This document shows, piece by piece, positions 1 to 5,097 of a stretch of DNA of 6,654 bases. The notes beneath the pieces are model-generated. The model was not told the DNA's origin and did not search any database. It saw only the letters and a list, made by a program, of their open reading frames with translations. How positions within the stretch are numbered: position 1 is the first letter of the stretch; every line of letters begins with the position of its first letter. This DNA comes from Deltaproteobacteria bacterium (GTDB lineage Bacteria > Myxococcota_A > Polyangia > JAAYKL01), in the NCBI GenBank assembly GCA_011389755.1, contig JAABTR010000491.1, positions 1-6,654 on the forward strand. The letters are read 5' to 3'. The translations under genes were made by a program, and so were the position numbers.

Positions 1-1
1 C

Positions 2-46
2 CCCGCCGGGCCGCGCTTCTTCCTGGATTCTCCACGCCCCCTTTGA
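2..46 (+). CDS. possible C-terminal tail of an upstream gene, perhaps a sensor kinase
   Basis: Frame 2 is open from the left edge to a TGA at 44-46 and reads PAGPRFFLDSPRPL. A G-x-x-F-x-L-x-x-P ending is common at the C terminus of HATPase domains of sensor kinases. The stop lies 13 nt before the response regulator start, which is the usual arrangement of a kinase-regulator pair. Only 14 residues are visible and the other two forward frames are also open here, so this is a weak inference from context. Confidence 0.3.
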   Translation, partial: PAGPRFFLDSPRPL

Positions 47-59
47 TACCAATGCTTCG

Positions 60-758
60 ATGGAAAACGATACTCCGAAACGCCGCATATTGGTCATAGA
101 GGACGAGGAAGACCTCGTCATGGGCATCGTGGATGCGTTCACCTTCGAAGGCTACGAGGTCGACTCCGCCGCGACCGGTGAAGACGGCATCGTGAGGGCG
201 GCCCAGAACCATCCCAACCTCATCATCTTGGACCTCATGCTGCCGGGGATGAACGGCTACCAGGTCTGTGAGCAGATAAGGCGCCGGGACACCTCCGTCC
301 CCATCCTGATCCTCTCGGCGCGCTCTCAAGAGGCCGACATCATCCGGGGCCTCGACGCCGGCGCCGATGACTATGTGACCAAGCCCTTCTCGATCGGCGA
401 GCTCATCGCCCGCGTGCGCACCATCTTCCGCAGGGTCAGCGTCTTCAACAAGCGCCCATGCTCCCGCATCGAGGTGGGCACCGCCGTCGTAAACGTCGAG
501 GCGCACACGGCGACCATGCGCGGAAAGACCTTTCAGCTCAGCTTCTACGAGACCGCCATCGTTCAGCTATTGGACGAGCGCCGCGGACAGCCCGTCTCCA
601 GGGACGAGATCCTCGACAGCGTCTGGGGGTTTGACGCCAATCCGACAAATCGCACCATAGACAACTTCATCCTCAAGCTCAGACGCAAGCTCGAGATCAA
701 CCCGGCCGAGCCGAAGTATCTGCTCACGGTTTATGGTCAAGGTTACAAGCTGGTCTGA
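60..758 (+). CDS. OmpR/PhoB-family DNA-binding response regulator
   Basis: A 232-residue two-domain response regulator, full length for the family. The receiver domain spans about residues 8-122. It shows the acidic pocket in IEDEED (E14, D15), the phospho-acceptor D58 in ILDLMLPGMNG, the switch residue S86 in LILSARS and the conserved K108 in VTKPF. A winged-helix domain follows at about 135-232, with the pattern L-x-x-x-E, SRDEILDSVWG, RTIDNFILKLRRKLE and TVYGQGYKL. Phosphorylation by a partner kinase should control DNA binding at promoters in the cytoplasm. I chose ATG 60 because the receiver domain starts seven residues later and no other in-frame ATG, GTG or TTG lies upstream in the window. 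There is no recognisable Shine-Dalgarno sequence, so translation may be coupled to the preceding gene. The partner kinase is probably upstream of the window. The kinase at the right end is on the opposite strand and far away. Targets cannot be read from the sequence. Confidence 0.95.
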   Translation: MENDTPKRRILVIEDEEDLVMGIVDAFTFEGYEVDSAATGEDGIVRAAQNHPNLIILDLMLPGMNGYQVCEQIRRRDTSVPILILSARSQEADIIRGLDAGADDYVTKPFSIGELIARVRTIFRRVSVFNKRPCSRIEVGTAVVNVEAHTATMRGKTFQLSFYETAIVQLLDERRGQPVSRDEILDSVWGFDANPTNRTIDNFILKLRRKLEINPAEPKYLLTVYGQGYKLV

Positions 759-776
759 TCGGCGAGAACAAATTGG

Positions 777-792
777 GAGTGAAGCCTCACTC
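777..792 (+). terminator. stem-loop after the response regulator gene, possible weak terminator
   Basis: A perfect 6-bp inverted repeat, GAGTGA-AGCC-TCACTC, lies 18 nt after the regulator stop and just upstream of the predicted -35 box. No T tract follows, so it is not a canonical intrinsic terminator. It could be a factor-dependent end, an RNA 3' stabiliser or a protein site. The repeat is certain; its role is not. Confidence 0.25.
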
Positions 793-795
793 GAG

Positions 796-824
796 TTGTC
801 AACCACCTATATTGCAATTATAAA
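796..824 (+). promoter_or_regulatory. sigma70-like promoter of the UPF0158-ldcA cluster
   Basis: TTGTCA (796-801) matches the -35 consensus TTGACA at 5 of 6 positions. TATAAA (819-824) matches the -10 consensus TATAAT at 5 of 6. The spacer is exactly 17 bp. The site sits in a short AT-rich island within otherwise GC-rich DNA and faces the five-gene cluster. A start near position 831 is expected. The -10 box lies inside a 13-bp inverted repeat, CAATT-ATA-AATTG (815-827), and the -35 box lies inside GTTG-T-CAAC (795-803), so either could be an operator. This is inferred from consensus matches only. Confidence 0.6.
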
Positions 825-830
825 TTGATA

Positions 831-965
831 GTTAAGCACCCCGAGGGTGGTTCGTATCCTTTGGCGCTTTTTTGCGCCAAAGATCGGCAAGGCGGTGCCG
901 GTAAAGACGCTTTTTTGTGGAGCACGTCCACGATATGGCAAGCTTGGTAAAGACAGGAGAAGAGC
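831..965 (+). promoter_or_regulatory. structured 5' leader of the UPF0158 gene
   Basis: If transcription starts near 831, the leader is about 135 nt and folds locally into four consecutive hairpins. They are CACCC-CGA-GGGTG (837-849), the 9-bp stem at 859-882, a stem at 883-902 with core CGGCA/TGCCG and one flanking G-U pair, and GTGGA-GCACG-TCCAC (917-931). The Shine-Dalgarno sequence AGGAGA (955-960) remains outside these stems, 5 nt before ATG 966. No hairpin is followed at once by a T tract, so simple attenuation is not evident. I do not recognise a known riboswitch consensus. The inverted repeats are visible directly; their function is unknown. Confidence 0.45.
859..882. repeat. perfect 9-bp inverted repeat with a T6 loop
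   Basis: CTTTGGCGC (859-867) and GCGCCAAAG (874-882) are perfectly complementary and flank six T residues (868-873). On the + strand the RNA hairpin would carry an all-U loop. No T run follows on either strand, which argues against an intrinsic terminator. A close copy of the central part, GACGCTTTTTTGTG, occurs at 906-919, 43 bp further on. Confidence 0.75.
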
Positions 966-1826
966 ATGAATTTCGATTTTTTCGAGGATTTTCAACTTAA
1001 TGACGATCCTGATGACGGGTGGGAGCGCGATGAGGGCGAAGGGCACGACGAAAAGAGCGGCTACGGCGAAAACGAGGTCTCGTCCGAAGACGAGAAAATG
1101 GATGACGAGTGGGAGGAAGAGAGCGCGGACTGGTCACATGATGAGCGGCAAACCGATGAAGAATCGATCCGCGAGCACAGCGGCGACCTCGTAAAAGTCG
1201 CCCTCGATTGGGTCGAGCTCGAAGGCGCCCTCGAAAACAACTCCCCCGAGCTCCACAGCTTCCTCAACACGGTAACCGGAGACGTCATCCGCATTTTTGA
1301 TGGGGCGGAGAACGCGGAGATCCGACTCAGACAGGCCGAGAGCAGCCCGGACTACCTGTACATCGAGCCCATCTCATCCAGGGAGCAGTACCGCTGGATG
1401 GAAGAGTTCATAGAGATCGTCGAGGACCCGACGCTCAAGGACAAGTTGAACATCGCCATCGACGGCAAAGGGGCCTTCCGGCGGTTCAAAGACGTCCTCG
1501 TCGGTTACCCGGCCGAGAGAGAGCGCTGGTTCGGGAAACGCGCCGAGAAGCTCCGCAACCACATCGCCAACTGGCTGTCCGAAAAGAAGATAGAGGCGAC
1601 GAACGCACCCCCTTGGGAGGGTGGCGCCCCGAGCGAGCCGGGGGAGCACCGCCGCAGCCGGGACTACGACATGGACCACCGCAGCTGGCGAGACGGCGCC
1701 AATGATCTGAGGATGTTGGCGCATGAGATGATCGACCTCGTACCGTCGCGAGAGCTGCCCACGGCGGTGACGTTCCTCGAATTCCTCCGCAGCCGCCGGG
1801 GTTACCGCCGCGGCCGCTACAGCTGA
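966..1826 (+). CDS. UPF0158-family protein with acidic N-terminal extension
   Basis: Residues about 75-205 match the uncharacterised family UPF0158 (Pfam PF03682). They start with VKVALDWVELEGALENNSPE and include the family hallmarks YIEPISSREQYRWMEEFIE (132-150), DGKGAFRRFKDVL (166-178) and YPAERERWF (181-189). The family has no established function that I know of, and most members are roughly half this length. Here the core is flanked by two additions. Residues 1-70 hold 31 Asp/Glu against five Lys/Arg, probably a disordered acidic tail. After a Pro/Gly/Arg linker (215-245), the C terminus LAHEMIDLVPSRELPTAVTF (251-270) plus LEFLRSR resembles the short helical hairpin of DUF2281-like proteins. 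No signal peptide or membrane segment is present, so it should be cytoplasmic. ATG 966 follows a good ribosome site, AGGAGA, by 5 nt. It is the first gene of the cluster and ends 11 nt before the next start. Confidence 0.9.
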   Translation: MNFDFFEDFQLNDDPDDGWERDEGEGHDEKSGYGENEVSSEDEKMDDEWEEESADWSHDERQTDEESIREHSGDLVKVALDWVELEGALENNSPELHSFLNTVTGDVIRIFDGAENAEIRLRQAESSPDYLYIEPISSREQYRWMEEFIEIVEDPTLKDKLNIAIDGKGAFRRFKDVLVGYPAERERWFGKRAEKLRNHIANWLSEKKIEATNAPPWEGGAPSEPGEHRRSRDYDMDHRSWRDGANDLRMLAHEMIDLVPSRELPTAVTFLEFLRSRRGYRRGRYS

Positions 1827-1837
1827 GCTGAAGAGCC

Positions 1838-2494
1838 ATGAACCTGCGCGTTTCGGGTTTCTCTTTTGCTTTGCTCCTCTTTGCATGGGCCGAGGCCGCA
1901 GCGATCGCCGACGATTCTGCGCCGAAAGAGGTTATCCTCGATGGTCTGAGCGCCGTGATCGGAGGTTCGCCTAGCGACGAGCTGTCGAGGACCCTGCTGC
2001 TCGTCAGCGACGTCCTTTTTCAAGCGCGCATGCTCCAACTCATAAGGGGCGCAGCCGATGACACCCGGTCCCCGGCCGGCGACAAAATTTTGCTAGAAGC
2101 GCGCCGCAGCGCGATCTTCATGCGGCTTTTGGCCGGGAACGCCAGAGCGCTCAAAGAGACGGTGACCCCAAACATCGTCGCGTCCATTCGAGAGCAGCTC
2201 GCCGCGCTCTCAGGCGGCGAAAGTCAGCTCGCCGCGTTGATGGCGCAAGCCGGGTACAAAGAGCCGGACCTGACCCGGTGGATCGAAGACGGTGTCTTGG
2301 CCTCGACCCAGATGCGCTACGTGCTGGACCAGGCGCGCGTGGAAGCCGGGCCGATTGAAGACGCCGCGGACCACGAGGAAGACGCGTGGCTGCGACCCAC
2401 AAGAGCTGGCGTCGCGCAAAAAAAAGCGGTCCGGGATCTCCTGCGGTGGCTCGAGAACCTGTCGACCGAGCAGCGGCTCAGGATCCTGCGATGA
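1838..2494 (+). CDS. exported protein, possibly a SurA-like chaperone lacking a PPIase domain
   Basis: A 218-residue protein with a signal peptide: hydrophobic FALLLFAWAEAAA (10-22), with probable cleavage after an Ala near 20-22, ahead of DDSAPK. The mature part starts VILDGLSAVIGGSP (32-45) and continues LLLVSDVLFQARM. This resembles the opening of SurA-type N-terminal domains (aspartate, AVV-G, then a short strand and SDV helix). Helices with alternating L/A residues follow, including LLEARRSAIFMRLLAG (85-100) and a stretch ending in LTRWIEDGVL (145-154). No parvulin PPIase domain follows, and the C terminus is a charged helix. If the resemblance is real, the protein would act as a periplasmic chaperone, but I cannot confirm this without a profile search. 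The start is ATG 1838, 11 nt after the UPF0158 stop, with a weak GAAGAG ribosome site. The stop TGA overlaps the ATG of rimI. Confidence 0.8.
   Translation: MNLRVSGFSFALLLFAWAEAAAIADDSAPKEVILDGLSAVIGGSPSDELSRTLLLVSDVLFQARMLQLIRGAADDTRSPAGDKILLEARRSAIFMRLLAGNARALKETVTPNIVASIREQLAALSGGESQLAALMAQAGYKEPDLTRWIEDGVLASTQMRYVLDQARVEAGPIEDAADHEEDAWLRPTRAGVAQKKAVRDLLRWLENLSTEQRLRILR
2418..2425 (+). other. A8 homopolymer forming an in-frame A AAA AAA slippery heptamer
   Basis: Eight A residues lie in codons 194-196 (CAA AAA AAA) of the exported-protein gene. The zero frame is exactly that of a tandem -1 slippery site (A AAA AAA). The -1 frame is open from before this point through the whole of rimI. 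Slippage by ribosome or polymerase would replace the last 22 residues with a fusion into RimI. This is a property of the sequence; use of the site is unproven. Confidence 0.3.
2480..2483 (+). promoter_or_regulatory. ribosome binding site supporting the rimI start at 2491
   Basis: AGGA lies 7 nt before ATG 2491, inside the end of the preceding gene. It supports this start over the longer in-frame ATG at 2386, which would overlap the upstream gene by 109 nt and add 35 residues without similarity to the acetyltransferase fold. Confidence 0.55.
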
Positions 2495-3003
2495 AGCTTC
2501 CTCGAGCCGAGCAACCGAGCAAAGAACCCAAAGCGCCTAAGTGGAACGTACGAGCCGCCCTCCCCGAAGACATAGACGCCATCGAGCGCATCGAGCGGGC
2601 TTCTTTTAAATCACCCTGGAGCCGCCGCGCCTTGTCGGAGGAGATAAGCTGCCGCAGCTGGTCCCAGGTCAGTGTTGTGGAGACAGCGCAAGGCGTCGTC
2701 GGCTACATGATCTTCTGGAGGGTCGCAGGAGAGCTCCACCTGCTCAACCTGGCGGTCAGCCCGTCATGTAGGCGACAAGGCGCCGCCTCGATCCTCATCG
2801 AACAACTCATCGAAGCGGCCGTGCAAGGGGGACAAAACCAGGTATTCTTGGAAGTTCGTAAATCGAACACCGCGGCCAAACGTCTCTACACCGAAGCGGG
2901 CTTCGTCGAGATAGGGGTTCGCCCCGGCTACTATTCGGATAACGGCGAGGACGCGGTGCTGATGGGGCTGAGAATAGAGGTTCCGAGCCCGAGCGCCCCT
3001 TAG
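2491..3003 (+). CDS. rimI: ribosomal protein S18-alanine N-acetyltransferase RimI (GNAT)
   Basis: A 170-residue GNAT enzyme that transfers acetyl from acetyl-CoA to the N-terminal alanine of ribosomal protein S18 in the cytoplasm, by homology to RimI. The fold starts at about residue 19 (VRAALPEDIDAIERIERASF), followed by the RimI-type SPWS (41-44). The acetyl-CoA loop is LNLAVSPSCRRQGAAS (85-100). E121 in LEVRKSN and Y133 in RLYTEAGF keep the same 12-residue spacing as the catalytic Glu103 and Tyr115 of Salmonella RimI. The RimI-typical ending GVRPGYYSDNGEDAVLM (142-158) is present. It is somewhat longer than the enteric enzyme because of a basic, Pro-rich N-terminal tail of about 17 residues. 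The ATGA overlap with the previous stop indicates translational coupling. Related GNATs such as the TsaD-linked RimI proteins of other phyla acetylate other targets, so S18 as substrate is likely but not certain. Confidence 0.92.
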   Translation: MKLPRAEQPSKEPKAPKWNVRAALPEDIDAIERIERASFKSPWSRRALSEEISCRSWSQVSVVETAQGVVGYMIFWRVAGELHLLNLAVSPSCRRQGAASILIEQLIEAAVQGGQNQVFLEVRKSNTAAKRLYTEAGFVEIGVRPGYYSDNGEDAVLMGLRIEVPSPSAP

Positions 3004-3011
3004 AAAAGGGG
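2996..3011 (+). other. intercistronic stem-loop over the rimI stop codon
   Basis: CCCCTT (2996-3001) pairs perfectly with AAGGGG (3006-3011) across an AGAA loop that contains part of the rimI TAG stop (3001-3003). The stem ends 2 nt before the strong ribosome site of the next gene. No T tract follows, so it is not an intrinsic terminator. It could mark an mRNA processing point or limit read-through translation. Confidence 0.45.
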
Positions 3012-3013
3012 GC

Positions 3014-3020
3014 AGGAGGT
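3014..3020 (+). promoter_or_regulatory. strong ribosome binding site of the repeat lipoprotein gene
   Basis: AGGAGGT is a full match to the anti-Shine-Dalgarno core and lies 4 nt before ATG 3025. It is the strongest ribosome site in the window. A second in-frame ATG at 3037 is 16 nt away, so 3025 is preferred, although the 4-nt spacing is short. Confidence 0.75.
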
Positions 3021-3024
3021 CCTG

Positions 3025-4140
3025 ATGCAACTCGTGATGAGATCTTTTTTGTTCTTCACTGTCCTCTTCGTCGCCGGGTCGTGCGGCGGCAAGAAACACG
3101 ATGGCAAGACCGCACAAGACGAAAAGAAACAGGCCGGGCAGGTCAGCGAAGAAAAGGTGGCCATCGCACGGGCCGAGATCAGCGATTTTCTGGGCGCACA
3201 GCTCACCGAGCACATCAAGTACCTGAGCGAGGAGATCAGCCGCGATCTCGGTCGCCGACTGTCGGACAACGGCCGGGTGAGCGCGGAAGCGAGCCGCATG
3301 ACCAAGGCGGTGATGGAGGCCCCCGAGGTCAAGTTCAAGCTCGACAAAATCGCAGATGACGCCACCGGCGGGGTCGGCAAGAAGCTCTCCTTGGGCTTCA
3401 AGGCGCTGACCTCCGGGGGCGTGTCGAGCTACAAGAAGAAGGTCAAAGAGCGCACCCAGAAGATCGCCATCGCGGCGCTGGCCGCGCACCTCAAGGACAA
3501 TATTCTCAAAGACGAGCGCAGCGCCGACCTCTTCAAGGCGTTCGGACCCTCTTTGAAGCTCTCCGCCACGGTCTCCGCCATGTCTCTCCAGGAGAATCTC
3601 TCACCGCGGGTCACCCAAAAGATATTGGACATCTCGTTGCGCATCGCGGCCCAGACCGACAAGCACGAGATCGCGTCGAAGGTCGAGGACTGGATCTCCG
3701 ACTGCCAAAGGGACAGCGAGCGCGAGGTGGAGCGCCTCTTGCGGGGTATCGCCCGACTCGACTCTTTCGAGCGGTCGGTGGAGGGGCTGGCCGTGGAGAT
3801 TCTCGGCCACGAGAGGACGCGCGCCGAGCTGACCGCCGCCACCTTGACCCTCATAGGCAACCGTGAGGTCAACTCGATGCTGGTCAAACTCTACGAAGAC
3901 GCCGCCTTCGAAAAGTCGGGGTCGGTGCTCGAATCGGACATCAAGACGATCCTGGCGCACCCCGACGTGGACCGGGAGCTCTACGCGACGATGGAGCGCC
4001 TCTTGGGAGCCCCGGGCGCGCCCGGCATCCTGTCGAAGCACGCCGCCGTCGTGACCGAGGACCCCCGCCTGGCCGAGATGCTCGAAGACTTCGTCCTCAA
4101 CGTGCTCGAGGTCTGCGGAGATCCCAACCTGGCCAGCTGA
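3025..4140 (+). CDS. predicted outer-membrane lipoprotein, helical, with degenerate repeats
   Basis: A 371-residue protein that I do not recognise. The N terminus has R6, a hydrophobic stretch SFLFFTVLFVAG (7-18) and a lipobox-like AGSC ending at C20. Residue +2 is Gly rather than Asp, which favours the outer membrane. The -3 residue is Ala, a weaker lipobox than usual. A charged linker (22-45) follows, then an almost entirely helical body. A motif of the form polar-P/R-x-V-x-x-x-L plus a hydrophobic helix recurs: APEVKFKLDKIADD (99-112), HERTRAELTAATLTLI (262-277), NREVNSMLVKLYEDA (279-293), HPDVDRELYATMERLL (312-327) and DPRLAEMLEDFVLNVL (346-361). This suggests a degenerate alpha-helical repeat scaffold. 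Only two other cysteines occur (C227, C364). No catalytic motif is evident. It starts 21 nt after rimI and ends 21 nt before the carboxypeptidase gene. Function unknown; a periplasm-facing scaffold or adaptor is a guess. Confidence 0.85.
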   Translation: MQLVMRSFLFFTVLFVAGSCGGKKHDGKTAQDEKKQAGQVSEEKVAIARAEISDFLGAQLTEHIKYLSEEISRDLGRRLSDNGRVSAEASRMTKAVMEAPEVKFKLDKIADDATGGVGKKLSLGFKALTSGGVSSYKKKVKERTQKIAIAALAAHLKDNILKDERSADLFKAFGPSLKLSATVSAMSLQENLSPRVTQKILDISLRIAAQTDKHEIASKVEDWISDCQRDSEREVERLLRGIARLDSFERSVEGLAVEILGHERTRAELTAATLTLIGNREVNSMLVKLYEDAAFEKSGSVLESDIKTILAHPDVDRELYATMERLLGAPGAPGILSKHAAVVTEDPRLAEMLEDFVLNVLEVCGDPNLAS

Positions 4141-4161
4141 ACCCAAAAAGACCGACTTTGG

Positions 4162-5097
4162 ATGTTCGTCATGACAGGCACAGCCCGCGCACAAGCTTCT
4201 CGTCTTGACTCCCCTGTCCGCCTTGAAGCCGGGGACCAGGTGGCCGTAGTGTGCCCCGCCGGCCCGGTTTCGCCCGAGCACTTAACGGCGGGCCTCGAAA
4301 AGCTCTCCAGTCGATTCACCCCGATTCCACCGGGGGACCTACCGCCGGATGGTTACCTGGCCGCCCCCGATGACGGGCGGCTGGCCTGCTTGCAGAGCGC
4401 CTTCGACTCCCCGGACGTCTGCGCTGTCCTGGCGGCGCGGGGAGGATACGGAACCACCCGCATCCTCGATCGCGTAAGGTTAGAAACATTCGTCCGGAGC
4501 CGCAAGTGGCTCGTGGGCTCCTCGGACGTCACCGCCTTGCTGATGGAGGCATGGGTCAAGTATGGATATAAGACGCTACACGGCCCCATGGTCGCCGGTT
4601 TCCATAAGACCGCCCCGCAGGACGTGGAGTTGCTCTTCGACCTTCTGACCGGCGCCAAGTGGCCCGGGTGCTTCGACCTGCGGCCGCTGGTGCAGGGCAG
4701 GGTTCGCGGTCCCCTCGTTGGAGGTAACCTCTTCGTTCTGGCCCACCTGTGCGGGACGCCCACCCTCGCGGCCGAAGCCTTGGACGGCGCTGTCCTCTTC
4801 TTGGAGGAGGTCGGCGAGGCCCCGTATCGCATAGACCGCTGCCTCGTCCAGCTGGAGCGCTGCGGCGTGTTGGAGGCGGTGGCCGCCGTGGTGATCGGAG
4901 AGACGACGCGCTGCCGCACAGGGCCGGACGGCACCACCGCGGACGAGGTCTTCGAGCGGCAGCTCGCCCGATTCAAACGCCCCGTCGCCCGCGGCTACCC
5001 CGCCGCCCACGGCGAGCGCAATCTCCCGTTCATCCACGGAGCCGAGGTGGAGCTCGTGGTTGAGGGCGGCGCCGCGTCGCTCACGGCGACCGCTTGA
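4162..5097 (+). CDS. ldcA: LD-carboxypeptidase, peptidase family S66 (LdcA/MccF)
   Basis: A 311-residue serine peptidase of family S66, normal length. LdcA enzymes act in the cytoplasm during murein recycling and cut the L,D bond that holds the terminal D-Ala of tetrapeptides. The N-terminal domain starts RLEAGDQVAVVCPAGPV (20-36) and contains AARGGYGTTRILD (91-103). The nucleophile is S121 in VGSSDVTALL. The Glu of the triad is E215 in LFLEEVGEAPYRIDR and the His is H283 in GYPAAHGERNLPF. GPLVGGNLFVLAHLCGTP (183-200) is also family-typical. The residue before the nucleophile is Ser where most members have an aromatic (G-Y/F-S-D). MccF-type members of the same family cleave microcin or acyl-sulfamoyl substrates instead, so the specificity is inferred. 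ATG 4162 has no clear ribosome site, and ATG 4171 is an alternative. The 21-nt gap before it forms a CCAAA/TTTGG stem (4143-4161). It is the last gene of the cluster. Confidence 0.93.
   Translation: MFVMTGTARAQASRLDSPVRLEAGDQVAVVCPAGPVSPEHLTAGLEKLSSRFTPIPPGDLPPDGYLAAPDDGRLACLQSAFDSPDVCAVLAARGGYGTTRILDRVRLETFVRSRKWLVGSSDVTALLMEAWVKYGYKTLHGPMVAGFHKTAPQDVELLFDLLTGAKWPGCFDLRPLVQGRVRGPLVGGNLFVLAHLCGTPTLAAEALDGAVLFLEEVGEAPYRIDRCLVQLERCGVLEAVAAVVIGETTRCRTGPDGTTADEVFERQLARFKRPVARGYPAAHGERNLPFIHGAEVELVVEGGAASLTATA

Noticed and set aside
859..882. Hairpin as an intrinsic terminator of the response regulator gene
   Set aside because: The T run is in the loop, not after the stem, and the hairpin lies downstream of a good promoter facing the next gene.
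807..1046. Minus-strand open frame of 79 codons across the leader
   Set aside because: It has no ribosome site, no domain, and overlaps the promoter, the leader and the start of the UPF0158 gene.
2386..2490. Longer start for rimI at ATG 2386
   Set aside because: The 35 extra residues overlap the upstream gene and have no GNAT similarity. ATG 2491 has an AGGA site and the typical ATGA overlap. The open frame is noted only in the slippage finding.
2764..3489. Long minus-strand open frame of 241 codons across the end of rimI and the lipoprotein gene
   Set aside because: It runs antisense to two well-supported genes, has no recognisable domain, and has the Leu/Gly/Arg-rich composition expected from the opposite strand of GC-rich coding DNA.
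3601..4281. Minus-strand open frame of 226 codons
   Set aside because: It is antisense to the repeat lipoprotein and the start of ldcA, with no motif and His/Gly/Arg-rich shadow composition.
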